Assembly: GCA_035717365.1 (NCBI GenBank)
Contig: DASTIS010000230.1
Span: 13,979-77,978 of the forward strand
DNA length: 64,000 nt
Source of the DNA: 66-474 sp035717365
Lineage (GTDB): Bacteria; Pseudomonadota; Gammaproteobacteria; Xanthomonadales; Rhodanobacteraceae
Direction of reading: 5' to 3'
Shown piece after piece: positions 9,287-18,333 of the stretch (positions within the stretch are counted from its first letter, which is position 1; each line of letters begins with the position of its first letter). The notes under the pieces were generated by a model, which was not told the origin of the DNA, did no database searches, and worked only from the letters and a program-made list of their open reading frames with translations. The translations under genes and the position numbers were made by a program.

Positions 9287-10060
9287 TCAGGCTCCGGAAA
9301 TCGCGCGTGCCAGCTCGAACGCGGCGCGCTGCAGCGCATCGAACGCGCCGGGCAGGGCGCGCAGGCCCAGCCACACCGCGACGAAGCCGAGGCAGATCGA
9401 GATCGGGAATCCGATCGAAAACAGGTTCATCGACGGCGCAGCACGGCTGATCGCACCGAAACCGAGGTTGACGACCAGCAGTGAAGCCATCGCCGGCAGC
9501 GCCACCAGCACCGCTCCCGCGAACAGGTGCGAGGCAAATGCAAGAAGGCTCCACAGCGTATCGCCACTCGGCATCGCCGCCTGCCACGAGGCACCGTGCA
9601 TGCCGGTCGCCAACAGCGCGATCAACTGCAGGTGACCGTTCATGGCAAGGAAAATCAACGTGGCCAGCAACAGGTAGAACTGGCCCAGCGTCGGCGCGCT
9701 GTGGCCCTGTTGCGGGTCCACCACCTGCGCGAATCCCAGCCCCATGGTCGAGGCCACCAGTTCGCCGCCCATCGACAACGCCTCGAACGCCAGTTTCAGC
9801 GCGAAACCGATCGCGGCGCCCACGACCAGTTGCTGCATCACGGTGACCAGAGCGGCCACGCTCAGCGGATCGACCTTGCCCGGCAAAGGCGCCAGCGGCA
9901 TCAGGACCAGTGCCAGCACCAACGCAAGACCGGCGCGTACGCGCACCGGGATCGTGCGCGCGCCCAGCACCGGAGCGGTCAACATCAAGCCGCTGACCCG
10001 CGCCAGCGGCCACAGCAGCGCGGCGATCAGCAATTGCAATTGGGCCAGGTCGAAGTTCAT
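9287..10060 (-). CDS. fliR: Flagellar export protein FliR
   Basis: Hydrophobic export-gate core protein, 257 residues with about six membrane spans. Recognisable segments include ARVSGLMLTAPVLGARTIPVRVRAGLALVL and the GFALKLAFEALSMGGELVASTMGLGFA loop (fragments of the FliR/SpaR family pattern). The start at 10060 (MNFDLAQLQ) was chosen over an upstream in-frame codon because it gives a four-base overlap with the fliQ stop and the usual FliR N-terminus. Confidence 0.95.
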   Translation of the reverse strand: MNFDLAQLQLLIAALLWPLARVSGLMLTAPVLGARTIPVRVRAGLALVLALVLMPLAPLPGKVDPLSVAALVTVMQQLVVGAAIGFALKLAFEALSMGGELVASTMGLGFAQVVDPQQGHSAPTLGQFYLLLATLIFLAMNGHLQLIALLATGMHGASWQAAMPSGDTLWSLLAFASHLFAGAVLVALPAMASLLVVNLGFGAISRAAPSMNLFSIGFPISICLGFVAVWLGLRALPGAFDALQRAAFELARAISGA

Positions 10061-10326
10061 CGCACCATCGCCGGCAGATTGGTGATCAACTCGCGTGTGA
10101 ACGACACCAGCGTATGCAGCATCCACGGGCCGGCGATCACCAGTACCAGCGCCATCGCCAGCAGCTTGGGGATGAACGACAGCGTCATCTCGTTGATCTG
10201 CGTGGCAGCCTGGAACATACCCACCACCAGGCCCACCACCAGCGCGGTCAGCAGCAACGGGGCGCCCACCAGCATCGCCACGTACAGAGCGTGCTGGCCG
10301 AAATGGATGATCGATTCGGGCGTCAT
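10057..10326 (-). CDS. fliQ: Flagellar export protein FliQ
   Basis: Small export-gate protein of 89 residues with two membrane helices. The MTPESIIHFGQHAL lead and the VVGMFQAATQINEMTLSFIPK loop are diagnostic of FliQ. The start at 10326 was selected from this lead; the frame is open further upstream, but that would overlap the end of fliP and add unrelated residues. It couples to fliR by a four-base overlap and follows the fliP stop by 25 bases. Confidence 0.95.
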   Translation of the reverse strand: MTPESIIHFGQHALYVAMLVGAPLLLTALVVGLVVGMFQAATQINEMTLSFIPKLLAMALVLVIAGPWMLHTLVSFTRELITNLPAMVR

Positions 10327-10351
10327 CGGTGGGCCCCCGTCCTCGTCATGC

Positions 10352-11110
10352 TCATGTGACGAAGCTCCCCGCCAGCGTTCCCAGCAGCAGTGTCCAGCCA
10401 TCCACCAGCACGAACAGCATGATCTTGAACGGCAGCGAGATGATCATGGGCGACACCATCATCATGCCCATCGACATCAGCACGCTGGCTACCACCAGAT
10501 CGATGATCAGGAATGGCACGAACAGCAGGAAACCCATCTGGAACGCGGTCTTCAATTCGCTGGTGACGAACGCCGGCACCGCGATGCGGAACGGCACGTC
10601 GGCGCGCGAGGCATAAGGCGCGTGACCGGCCAGGTGCGTGAACATTTGCAGGTCGGCGTCGCGGGTCTGATCGAGCATGAAGGTTTCGAATGGCGCCGCC
10701 ACCTTCGGCAACGCCTGCGTGGCGCTGAGCTGGCCGTCCATGTATGGCTGCAGGCCCTGGTCGTAGGCGCGGTGCAACACCGGCGACATCACGAACAGGG
10801 TCAGGAACAGCGCAAGGCCCATCAACACCTGGTTGGGCGGCGAGGATTGGGTGCCCAGCGCCTGGCGCAGGAACCCCAGCACGATGATGATGCGCGTGAA
10901 CGAGGTCATCATCAGCAGGATCGCCGGCAACAGCGTCAGCGCGGTCATCAGCGCCAGCAGCTGGATCGACAGGCTCCAGGTCTGGCCGCCGTCGTTCGCG
11001 GTGTGCACCGTCAGCGCTGGCAGGCCGGGGGCGGGCGGCGCGGCGTGTGCGAGGATCGGCAGCAGCGTCAGCAGCAGCAGCGGCAGCGCCAGGAGACATG
11101 CGCGCTTCAT
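10352..11110 (-). CDS. fliP: Flagellar export protein FliP
   Basis: Export-gate pore subunit of 252 residues. An N-terminal cleavable signal (MKRACLLALPLLLLTLLPILAHA) precedes the conserved MTSFTRIIIVLGFLRQALG and the C-terminal SELKTAFQMGFLLFVPFLIID and LVDGWTLL regions. The ATG at 11110 gives a four-base overlap with the fliO stop; an upstream in-frame ATG (11125) would add only five residues and is less likely. Part of the fliLMNOPQR-flhBA string. Confidence 0.96.
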   Translation of the reverse strand: MKRACLLALPLLLLTLLPILAHAAPPAPGLPALTVHTANDGGQTWSLSIQLLALMTALTLLPAILLMMTSFTRIIIVLGFLRQALGTQSSPPNQVLMGLALFLTLFVMSPVLHRAYDQGLQPYMDGQLSATQALPKVAAPFETFMLDQTRDADLQMFTHLAGHAPYASRADVPFRIAVPAFVTSELKTAFQMGFLLFVPFLIIDLVVASVLMSMGMMMVSPMIISLPFKIMLFVLVDGWTLLLGTLAGSFVT

Positions 11111-11508
11111 CGCGGATTTCTCCAACGCTCCAGTACTTCGCGGAAACTGCGCGGTGCGCCGGGCGTTTGCCGTGGCGGTTTCGGTGCCGGCAGGGCTTCA
11201 TCCAATACCAGCAGCGTGCGCAGGCCCGCCGGCGAGGCGCCCACCAGCAACTGGCGGTCGCCGACTTCCAGCAACAGCACGCGTTCCTTGACGCCCACCG
11301 CCAGCGATTCCAGGCAGCGCACACGCTGTCCGCCGGGACGCACGCGCGCCTGCATGCGACGTGTCAGCCAGCCGACTGCCAGGATCATCACCACGACGGC
11401 GACGAGGCTCAGCACGACGCGCAGGAATTCGCCTGCGCCACCCAGCGTCGCTGCGGTCGGCGTCGCACTGGCGACGACCGGCGCGATGTCGTGCAGCAAG
11501 GCGCTCAT
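11107..11508 (-). CDS. fliO: Flagellar assembly protein FliO
   Basis: A bitopic membrane protein (133 residues) that assists assembly of the FliP ring. One membrane helix lies at about residues 27-47 (FLRVVLSLVAVVVMILAVGWL), followed by a basic stretch and a small beta-rich cytoplasmic domain (VKERVLLLEVGDRQLLVGASPAG) typical of FliO. It overlaps fliN upstream and fliP downstream by four bases each, so assignment rests on both motif and position. Confidence 0.93.
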   Translation of the reverse strand: MSALLHDIAPVVASATPTAATLGGAGEFLRVVLSLVAVVVMILAVGWLTRRMQARVRPGGQRVRCLESLAVGVKERVLLLEVGDRQLLVGASPAGLRTLLVLDEALPAPKPPRQTPGAPRSFREVLERWRNPR

Positions 11509-11855
11509 TTCAGCTTGCGCACACGTTCGGCCGGGCTGATCACGTCCGTCAGCCGGATGCCGAATTTCTCGTTGATCACGACCACCTCGCCGTGTGCCAC
11601 CAGGGTGCCGTTGACGAACACGTCCAGCGGTTCGCCCGCCGCACGATCCAGTTCGACCACGGAGCCCTGGTTCAACTGCAACAGGTTGCGGATGCTGATG
11701 CGGGTGCGACCTACCTCCATGGCCATGGTCACCGGTACGTCCAGGATCACGTCCATGTTCACTTCGGCATTGCCGCCGCCGGCTGCCTGGAGCGTATCGG
11801 GTTGCAATTTTTCCGCGGTCGCGGCGTCGTCGACGCTGGCTGCGTTTGCGTTCAT
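11505..11855 (-). CDS. fliN: Flagellar motor switch protein FliN
   Basis: C-ring component that binds CheY-P and FliH-FliI. An acidic, variable N-terminus (about 30 residues) is followed by the SpoA domain: DVPVTMAMEVGRTRISIRNL, then VVELDRAAGEPLDVFVNG and the KFGIRLTDVIS end. The 116-residue length falls within the family range. It starts four bases inside the end of fliM. Confidence 0.96.
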   Translation of the reverse strand: MNANAASVDDAATAEKLQPDTLQAAGGGNAEVNMDVILDVPVTMAMEVGRTRISIRNLLQLNQGSVVELDRAAGEPLDVFVNGTLVAHGEVVVINEKFGIRLTDVISPAERVRKLK

Positions 11856-12886
11856 GCCTTGTCTGCCTCTTGCTTGGATTGCTTGTTTGGGTGTTGGTCC
11901 GGGATGCCGAGCGCTGGCTCGGCGCGGTGCAACAGCCCCTCGAATCCGATTGCCTTGTTGCCGCCGTGCACGCCGAAGCGGCCGCGGAACACCGGCACGT
12001 CCTCGGCGAAAACCGTGACGCGATCGGGATGGGGAAGGGTGATGACGTCGCCGGGACGCAGCGCCATGAAGTCGCGTATGCTCAGGCTTGCCTCGCCAAG
12101 CAGTGCGCTGATCTCGACCTTGGCGTCCAGGACCTCTTCGTGCAGGCTCTGCATCCAGCGCTCGTCGCGTTCGACGCGATCACTCTGTACGCCAGCATCC
12201 AGCAGTTCGCGGATCGGCTCGATCATGGCGTACGGCATGGTCAGGTGTACCTGGCCACCGCCGCCATCCATGTCCACGCGGAAGCGCGATACCACCACGG
12301 TTTCGGTGGGGCTGACGATGTTGGCGAACTGGGGGTTGATCTCGGAATTGACGAACTCGAAGTCCAGCTTCATCACCGGCGTCCAGGCTTCAACCATTGC
12401 TGCGAAAGCCTCGGCCAGCACGATCTGGATCACCCGGTTTTCGGTGGGCGTGAAGTCGCGGCCTTCGATGCGCGCGTGGTAGCGTCCGTCACCGCCGAAG
12501 AAGTTGTCGATGACGCTGAACACCAGGTTGGGTTCGAACACGGTCAGCGCGGTGCCGCGCAACGGGTGTGCGCGCGTGAGGTTGAGATTGCTGGGCACCG
12601 CCAGCGAATGCACGTATTCGGAAAATTTCACCATGCTTACGCCTTCGACCGAGACCTCGCAGGTCTTGCGCAGCACGTTGAAAAGACCGGTGCGAAAAAA
12701 TCGCGCGAAGCGCTCGTTGATCATTTCCAGCGTCGGCAGGCGCCCGCGTACGATGCGGTCCTGCTGCGTGAAGTCGTAGGTGTTCGCGGTACCGGCCGGC
12801 GGGGTGTCGGTTTCGGTCTCGACGTTGCCTTTGTCGACGCCGTCCAGCAGCGCGTCGATTTCGTCCTGGCTCAGGATGTCGCTCAT
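11852..12886 (-). CDS. fliM: Flagellar motor switch protein FliM
   Basis: Switch protein linking CheY-P to the C-ring. The N-terminal CheY-binding peptide is MSDILSQDEIDALLDGV, followed by the CheC-like middle domain with LPTLEMINERFARFFR and the FFGGDGRY signature, then a C-terminal SpoA domain. The start at 12886 (344 residues) is fixed by the CheY-binding peptide, although the frame stays open another 233 codons upstream through fliL. It lies 11 bases after the fliL stop. Confidence 0.97.
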   Translation of the reverse strand: MSDILSQDEIDALLDGVDKGNVETETDTPPAGTANTYDFTQQDRIVRGRLPTLEMINERFARFFRTGLFNVLRKTCEVSVEGVSMVKFSEYVHSLAVPSNLNLTRAHPLRGTALTVFEPNLVFSVIDNFFGGDGRYHARIEGRDFTPTENRVIQIVLAEAFAAMVEAWTPVMKLDFEFVNSEINPQFANIVSPTETVVVSRFRVDMDGGGGQVHLTMPYAMIEPIRELLDAGVQSDRVERDERWMQSLHEEVLDAKVEISALLGEASLSIRDFMALRPGDVITLPHPDRVTVFAEDVPVFRGRFGVHGGNKAIGFEGLLHRAEPALGIPDQHPNKQSKQEADKA

Positions 12887-12897
12887 GGGCGGGGCCG

Positions 12898-13374
12898 TCA
12901 CTGCATTACGAAGCTGGTGAAGTACACGGCTTCGATGCCGGGCCGGCCCAGCGATTGCTGGACCACGTCCTGCACCTTCGCCAGTGCCTCTTGCTGCAAT
13001 TTTCGCTTGCCGTCGGCGGTCGCCAACACGTCGTACTTCTGGCTGCTGAACAGCAGCAGCAGCGTGTTGCGGATGGCAGGGTCGGCGGCCTGCGCGGCCT
13101 TGATTGCGGCCGGGTCGTGCGACATCAGGCTGACGCCGACTTGCAGGAACCGGATCGCGCGAGCGTCGGTGAAGTTGACCACGATGGACGGATCGAGCGT
13201 GTAGTACTCGGCGGTCTTGCTCAGTTCCGGCTTGGCCGGACGCTTGCCGTGGCCTACGAACAGAAAACCGCCGACGCCGGTCAGTACCACGACCACGACG
13301 AGGATGACCAACCAGAGAAGTTTCCTGCTCTTCCTGGGCGCTGGGGTCTCGGCAGATGGGGTTTCGGTGGGCAT
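12898..13374 (-). CDS. fliL: Flagellar basal body-associated protein FliL
   Basis: Stator-associated single-pass membrane protein (158 residues from the chosen start). A Pro/Thr-rich cytoplasmic lead (MPTETPSAETPAPRKSRK) precedes one membrane helix (LLWLVILVVVVVLTGVGGFLF) and the periplasmic FliL domain (YYTLDPSIVVNFTD). An in-frame ATG at 13425 was rejected as start because a sigma-54 promoter occupies 13414-13429, placing the transcript start near 13403. fliL thus heads the fliLMNOPQR-flhBA-flhFG-fliA string. Confidence 0.93.
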   Translation of the reverse strand: MPTETPSAETPAPRKSRKLLWLVILVVVVVLTGVGGFLFVGHGKRPAKPELSKTAEYYTLDPSIVVNFTDARAIRFLQVGVSLMSHDPAAIKAAQAADPAIRNTLLLLFSSQKYDVLATADGKRKLQQEALAKVQDVVQQSLGRPGIEAVYFTSFVMQ

Positions 13375-13413
13375 GGGCGTCTCGCGTGCAAAAGAGGGTT
13401 CGGAACCCTGAAA

Positions 13414-13429
13414 TGCAAACGCCATGCCA
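13414..13429 (-). promoter_or_regulatory. Sigma-54 promoter of fliL operon
   Basis: The minus strand reads TGGCATGGCGTTTGCA, with GG (-24) and GC (-12) elements at exact spacing (consensus TGGCACG-N4-TTGCW). The predicted start is about 13403, 29 bases before the fliL ATG. It also rules out the longer fliL reading. FleQ or FleR would be the activator. Confidence 0.88.
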
Positions 13430-13659
13430 TCGCGAAAGTGTGTTGCAAGTTATTGGTTTGTCGGATTGTTTTCGAGGGTTTGTGGGCGCGTGGCGAGATC
13501 TTGACGCGTCTGCATCGCATCGATTGCGTGCGGCGTCGAACTGTTGGCGCGGTCGCTTTTGCGTGTCGTGGTGAATCGTCGACACGGGTCACGCAGGCAC
13601 GGCGACGCAAGCGCGCGTCGGGCGCACCGGTGATTGAAGCATGTTGCGACCGGATCGAC

Positions 13660-14727
13660 TCAGGCGAAGTCGTCCACGCGGCCCGGTGTGGCGATGCGTA
13701 CTCGATGCAACGTGGATTGGCTGTCGGGTTCGACGCTGGCGGAGTCGCCGTCTGCGCGGTACGCGGGGGTCGCATGCGGCTGGCCATGCGATTGCTGGCC
13801 GACTGAAGCATGTCCGAGATTGAGCCCTTGCTGCGCCAGCATGTCGTGCAGTTGTGGCAGGGTTTGTTGCAGGGCGTGCACCGTCTGCGGATGTTGCACG
13901 GCGAAGCTGACATCGACGCGGTCGTGGTGGGTGGTGATCTCGACCTGGATGGGTCCAAGCTTGCGCGGGTTGAGCTGGATTTCCGCCCGCTGGATGTCCT
14001 GCCCGGCCAGCCACGCGACGTGTTGCACCGTTTCCTGCGCGAATTGCGGCTGGCTCGGCATGGCCTGCATGATCAGTTGGGCTGGCGGCGGCTGGGATGG
14101 CGCGGTTCCGGCATGGGCGCCGGTGAGCTGGACCAGGTGCGCGAGCAGATTGTCGGGTGCGGCGTGCGAGGCGACCGATCCATCCTTGCCGTCGGCGGCG
14201 ACCTGCGAGCCGGCGTCACCCGCCAGCTTCCGCATGGCGGCCGGCAGGTTTGCATCGGGTGACGTCGCGGCGGATGAAGTCGATTGCGGGGTGCCAACCG
14301 TAATCGTGGTGCCGCTCGCGAGCGGGGCCAGACCGGGCGTGGCGGTGGCGATGTTTGCCGCGGTTGTGGCAGGCATCGCCCCCCGCGCGGATTTGCCGCC
14401 GTTTGCCGGCAACGCTTCGCCGCTGCCGGCAATCGATTGCCGCATCGGTGCCGGTGCAATCACCATCACCGGGGCCATTCCGGGCACGGGATTCGTGTCG
14501 TTCCCGGAATGCTCGTCGCCCTGCGTGCTGGCAATTGCCTTGCGGCTTCCGTGTGCCGGCGCGTCGGCGTCATCATCGGCTTTGTGCCTGTCGCCGCGTG
14601 TTTTGGGCGCGGGCTGCGATTGCCGCAAGGTTTGGTCGAATGGTTTGTCGCCGGTTGCCGGCGTGCTGCCGGTGTCGGTGCTCGGGGCGGCTTGTGGTGG
14701 TGCCGAAGGGATGGCGAGGCTGCTCAT
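13660..14727 (-). CDS. fliK: Hook-length control protein FliK
   Basis: Molecular ruler that measures hook length and triggers the FlhB export switch. The 355-residue protein has a long Ala/Pro/Thr-rich, low-complexity N-terminal ruler region. The compact C-terminal domain has AEIQLNPRKLGPIQVEITTH and TLPQLHDMLAQQGLNLGHASV, the Flg_hook domain signature. It is short for a FliK but within the family range. It lies downstream of fliJ with a 102-base gap that carries its own sigma-54-like site. A second, divergent FliK-like gene is at 50.4 kb. Confidence 0.93.
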   Translation of the reverse strand: MSSLAIPSAPPQAAPSTDTGSTPATGDKPFDQTLRQSQPAPKTRGDRHKADDDADAPAHGSRKAIASTQGDEHSGNDTNPVPGMAPVMVIAPAPMRQSIAGSGEALPANGGKSARGAMPATTAANIATATPGLAPLASGTTITVGTPQSTSSAATSPDANLPAAMRKLAGDAGSQVAADGKDGSVASHAAPDNLLAHLVQLTGAHAGTAPSQPPPAQLIMQAMPSQPQFAQETVQHVAWLAGQDIQRAEIQLNPRKLGPIQVEITTHHDRVDVSFAVQHPQTVHALQQTLPQLHDMLAQQGLNLGHASVGQQSHGQPHATPAYRADGDSASVEPDSQSTLHRVRIATPGRVDDFA

Positions 14728-14765
14728 GGCGATCGCGTGGGGCTTCGTGTGGGTAGGACGTTTAC

Positions 14766-14781
14766 TGCAGGTTGTGTGCCA
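14766..14781 (-). promoter_or_regulatory. Candidate sigma-54 promoter of fliK
   Basis: The minus strand reads TGGCACACAACCTGCA. The -24 box is perfect and the invariant GC of the -12 box is present, with one mismatch (C for T) in the -12 flank. The predicted transcript starts 28 bases before the fliK ATG, the same leader length seen at fliL and fliE. Confidence 0.7.
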
Positions 14782-14829
14782 GCCTGGTTATCGCGATCGC
14801 ATCGTCGCGCAGTGCTTCCGCCAGACCAG

Positions 14830-15282
14830 TCAGCGCGACCGCCGGGAATCCGTGCAGTGCTGCATGCGATCGTCGATCGCCGCTTGTTCGGCGCGTTCCT
14901 CACTGGCCTGTTCCCGACTGCGGTAGCGTTCGGTGACGGTGTCCAGTGCCGCGCTGCGGTTGCGCGACTTCCTCCACGCCGCGCGTGCCTGGGCCAGATT
15001 CTGCGCGTGTTGCTCGATTTCCCGCTGTTGCTGCGCGATGGCCTGGTCGATGCGTGCGACGAATTGCTGGCGGTTGCGCAGTTCCGTGACCGACACACAG
15101 GGTCCGTGGGGCGAGGTCGGCGGCTGCGCGTAATCGCGACGAAATTGCCGCAATTCCTCGAGTTGGCGCTTGGCGGCATCCAGTCCGTACAGTCGTGTCG
15201 CCACGACGTTCGCGGCCTCGTCGGCATGCTTGCCGGCGATGTCCGCCACTCGCTGCAGGCGCTGCGAGCGTGGCGGGGTCAC
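14830..15282 (-). CDS. fliJ: Flagellar export chaperone FliJ
   Basis: Small coiled-coil protein (150 residues) that couples the FliH-FliI ATPase to FlhA. It is predicted entirely helical, with heptad-like runs rich in Gln, Arg and Glu (QQFVARIDQAIAQQQREIEQ) and a basic C-terminus. Sequence conservation in this family is low, so the call relies on length, composition and the four-base overlap with fliI. Confidence 0.9.
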   Translation of the reverse strand: MTPPRSQRLQRVADIAGKHADEAANVVATRLYGLDAAKRQLEELRQFRRDYAQPPTSPHGPCVSVTELRNRQQFVARIDQAIAQQQREIEQHAQNLAQARAAWRKSRNRSAALDTVTERYRSREQASEERAEQAAIDDRMQHCTDSRRSR

Positions 15283-16682
15283 GCCACGGCCCCGCTATCG
15301 GCGGCTGTCCCGGCATCGGCGTCGCCCAACAGCCGTGTCAGTGCGCGGCCGGCCGTGTCGAGGTCGACGGCCTGCATGATTTCCTGCTGCAGGAACGCGC
15401 TCAATGCGGGCCACAGCGCGATCGCTTCGTCCACCCGCGGGTCACTGCCCTCTTGGTAAGCGCCGACGTTGATCAGGTCGCGTTGCTGGCTGTATGCCGA
15501 ATAGACCTGGCGGAACCGCTGCGCCAGTTTCAGTTGCGCCGGCGGCGCCACCGCAGGCATCACGCGGCTGATCGACGCCTCGATGTCGATTGCCGGGTAG
15601 TGCCCGGCTTCGGCGAGGTCGCGCGACAGCACGATGTGGCCGTCGAGGATCGCGCGCGCGGCATCGGCGATGGGATCGTGGCGATGATCGTCGCCTTCGG
15701 TCAGCACGGTGTAGAAGGCGGTAATCGAGCCGCGCCCTTCGGCGTCGTTGCCGGCGCGCTCGACCAACGCTGGCAACAGCGCGAACACCGAAGGCGGATA
15801 ACCCTTTGTCGCAGGTGGCTCGCCGATTGCCAGCGCGATCTCGCGCTGGGCCTGCGCATAGCGGGTCAGCGAATCCATCAGCAGCAACACGCGCAGGCCG
15901 CGGTCGCGGAAGTGTTCGGCGATGGCGGTGGCGACCTGCGCGCCGCGCAGGCGCGACAGCGGCGGCGCGTCGGCGGGCTCGGCCACGATCACCGCGCGGC
16001 GTCGGCCTTCCTCGCCGAGAATCTGGTCGACGAATTCCTTCACCTCGCGGCCGCGTTCGCCGATCAGGCCCACCACCACCACGTCGGCGTTGGTGAAGCG
16101 CGTCATCATGCCGAGAAGGGTGGACTTGCCGACGCCGGAGCCCGCGAACAGGCCCATGCGCTGGCCACGGCCCACCGTCAGCAGTGCGTTGATGGCGCGT
16201 ACCCCCACGTCCAGCGGCTGCGAGATTGGTTGGCGCTGCATCGGATTGATCGGCGGACGCTTCAACGAGGTGTGTTGTTCGGCGCACAACGGTCCGCGGC
16301 CATCCAGCGGTGCGCCAGTCGCGTCGATGACGCGGCCCAGCAGGGCATCGCCGGCGGGGACGCCGGAATCGTGCGGACACGGACGTACACGTGCGTTGGG
16401 CAACACGCCGTGCAGGATGCCGGTCGGCATCAGGTACAGGCGGCCATCGGAGAAGCCCACTACCTCGGTTTCGATGCTGCCACCGTCGGCGTTGTCCACG
16501 AGGCAGCGCGAACCCACGGGCGCCTCGCAACCCACGGCCTCCAGGGTCAGCCCGACCACGCGGCGCAGCATGCCTTCGACCACGATCGGCCGCGCCCTTT
16601 CCACCTGCCGGGCGCGCGCGGCAAGTCGGGTCCGCCATCCCGCGGCGCGTGCCGTCGAGGATTGCGGCGCAGCATCGCTCAC
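15279..16682 (-). CDS. fliI: Flagellum-specific ATPase FliI
   Basis: F1-beta-like ATPase that energises substrate unloading at the export gate. The 467 residues include the Walker A motif AGSGVGKSTLL (about 180-190), Walker B VLLLMDSLTRYAQAQREIAL, and the characteristic GEPPATKGYPPSVFALLPALVER. Its ends overlap fliH and fliJ by four bases each, forming a coupled fliGHIJ string. Confidence 0.97.
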   Translation of the reverse strand: MSDAAPQSSTARAAGWRTRLAARARQVERARPIVVEGMLRRVVGLTLEAVGCEAPVGSRCLVDNADGGSIETEVVGFSDGRLYLMPTGILHGVLPNARVRPCPHDSGVPAGDALLGRVIDATGAPLDGRGPLCAEQHTSLKRPPINPMQRQPISQPLDVGVRAINALLTVGRGQRMGLFAGSGVGKSTLLGMMTRFTNADVVVVGLIGERGREVKEFVDQILGEEGRRRAVIVAEPADAPPLSRLRGAQVATAIAEHFRDRGLRVLLLMDSLTRYAQAQREIALAIGEPPATKGYPPSVFALLPALVERAGNDAEGRGSITAFYTVLTEGDDHRHDPIADAARAILDGHIVLSRDLAEAGHYPAIDIEASISRVMPAVAPPAQLKLAQRFRQVYSAYSQQRDLINVGAYQEGSDPRVDEAIALWPALSAFLQQEIMQAVDLDTAGRALTRLLGDADAGTAADSGAVA

Positions 16683-17329
16683 GATGCGTCGTCCGGCACG
16701 GCGCGCGACGACGCGGCGACGTCGTCATCGAGTGCCGCGTCCACCAGCGCGGTCAGGCGCGTTTCGATGCTGGCGTCAACGCGGGAATCGGCGCAGGCAA
16801 TGCGACAGTCGCCGGGCGCAAGCTCTGCGTCCTCGACGATCCGCCAGCCGCGCTCTTCCGACTCGGTCAATCCCTCGCGCAGCAGCGCGGCGGATTGCGG
16901 GTGTACGTGGATGTCGATGCCGGCGGCGGTCGCGGGCAGCGCGGCGATGGCCTTGCGCACCACTTTCAGCAGGTGTTCCGGTTGCAGGCGAAGCTCGGCC
17001 TGCAACACCCGGCGCGCCACCAGCATGGCCAATTCGGCCAGTTGCCGCTCCACTGCGGTGTCGACGTCTTCGAGCGGTCTCGCCAGCGCGTCGCACAGCC
17101 CGCACAGGTGCTGCAACTTCCGTTGCAGTTCGCCGTGCGCCGCACGTCGGCCTTCGGCCAATCCCTGTTCGTAGCCTTCATGCCGCGCCTGCTCGCCGAT
17201 GGCTTCGAGCTCCGCGACTGTTGGACGTGCCGTGCTGTCGACGGATAGCGGGCGCTCCACGGTAGGCATGTTCCAGCGCCGCACGTCGCGCAGTTGTTCG
17301 CGCGACATTACACGCAGAGCCTCGCTCAT
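16679..17329 (-). CDS. fliH: Flagellar assembly protein FliH
   Basis: Regulator and stator-like partner of FliI (216 residues). An acidic/variable N-terminus leads into a Glu/Ala-rich coiled coil (YEQGLAEGRRAAHGELQRKLQHL) and the C-terminal FliH/YscL domain. That domain contains VARRVLQAELRLQPEHLLKVV, HVHPQSAALL and DASIETRLTALVDAAL, equivalent to V-ATPase subunit E. It overlaps fliG and fliI by four bases. Confidence 0.94.
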   Translation of the reverse strand: MSEALRVMSREQLRDVRRWNMPTVERPLSVDSTARPTVAELEAIGEQARHEGYEQGLAEGRRAAHGELQRKLQHLCGLCDALARPLEDVDTAVERQLAELAMLVARRVLQAELRLQPEHLLKVVRKAIAALPATAAGIDIHVHPQSAALLREGLTESEERGWRIVEDAELAPGDCRIACADSRVDASIETRLTALVDAALDDDVAASSRAVPDDAS

Positions 17330-18333
17330 ACCATTTCCTCGCTGCCGCCCAGCGCGATGGTGCCGGCGTCGGCGAGCTTGCGCGCGATAGCCAGGATTTC
17401 CTTCTGCGCGGCGTCGACTTCGGACAGGCGCACCGGCCCGGATACTTCCAGGTCGTCGCGCAGCATGTCGGCGGCGCGCTGCGACATGTTGGAGAAGAAT
17501 TTCTCACGCAGGCCGGCCTCGCAGCCCTTGAGTGCGACCACCAGGCGCGGGGTCGGTACCTCACGCAGCAGGGTCTGCATGTTGCGATCGTCGACCGCGG
17601 CCAGGTCCTCGAAAGTGAACATCAGCTCCTCGATGCGATCGCCCAGTGTCTTGTCGATGTTGCGAATCGAGCCGATCAACTCGTTCTCGCGGCTCGTTTC
17701 CATGTTGTTGAGGATGGTGGCGGCCGCTTTCAGCCCGCCCACGCGCGTCGACTTCAGCTTGCTGGTGTTGCCGGAATACTGGCGTTCCATGATTTCGTCG
17801 AGTTCATGCAGCGCATGCGGCTGCACACCATCGAGCGTGGCGACGCGCATCACTACGTCGCTGCGTGTCCGCTCGGGAAGGTAACCGATGACCTCGGCGG
17901 CCTGGTCGGCCTCGAGGTGTGCCAGCACCAGCGCTATGATCTGCGGATGCTCCTGGCCCACCAGTTCTGCGATGGAGCGGCTTTCCATCCACTTCAACGA
18001 TTCCAGACCCTTGCTGCTGCGGCCAAGCAGGATGCGGTCGATCAGGCTGCCGGCCTTGCTCTCGCCCAGCGCATTGATCAGCACCTTGCGGACGTATTCG
18101 TCGGTACCGACGCCCAGCGGCGTCTGCTCGTCGAGTTCCCGCGAGAAACGCTCGAGCACTTGGCTGGCCTGGTCGCGGCTGACCGTCTTCAGGGCAGCCA
18201 TCGTGGTGCCCACCACCTGCACGTCGCGTGCGTCGAGGTGCTTGAGCACCAGCGAGGCATCTTCTTCGCCCAGTGACAGCAGCAGGATGGCAGCGCGCTG
18301 TGCGCCGGTCATGTTGGTTGTATCAGGGGCCAT
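17326..18333 (-). CDS. fliG: Flagellar motor switch protein FliG
   Basis: Rotor protein of the C-ring that contacts MotA. The 335-residue protein has the N-terminal FliF-binding domain (GAQRAAILLLSLGEEDASLVLKHL), a middle domain with the EHPQIIALVLAHLE motif, and the C-terminal torque domain (MFTFEDLAAVDDRNMQTLLREV) with the charged residues needed for rotation. The fliG start lies 11 bases inside the end of fliF. Confidence 0.97.
   Translation of the reverse strand: MAPDTTNMTGAQRAAILLLSLGEEDASLVLKHLDARDVQVVGTTMAALKTVSRDQASQVLERFSRELDEQTPLGVGTDEYVRKVLINALGESKAGSLIDRILLGRSSKGLESLKWMESRSIAELVGQEHPQIIALVLAHLEADQAAEVIGYLPERTRSDVVMRVATLDGVQPHALHELDEIMERQYSGNTSKLKSTRVGGLKAAATILNNMETSRENELIGSIRNIDKTLGDRIEELMFTFEDLAAVDDRNMQTLLREVPTPRLVVALKGCEAGLREKFFSNMSQRAADMLRDDLEVSGPVRLSEVDAAQKEILAIARKLADAGTIALGGSEEMV

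Noticed and set aside
13375..13425. Upstream start for fliL giving a 17-residue longer protein
   Set aside because: The start codon lies inside the sigma-54 promoter, upstream of its predicted transcript start.
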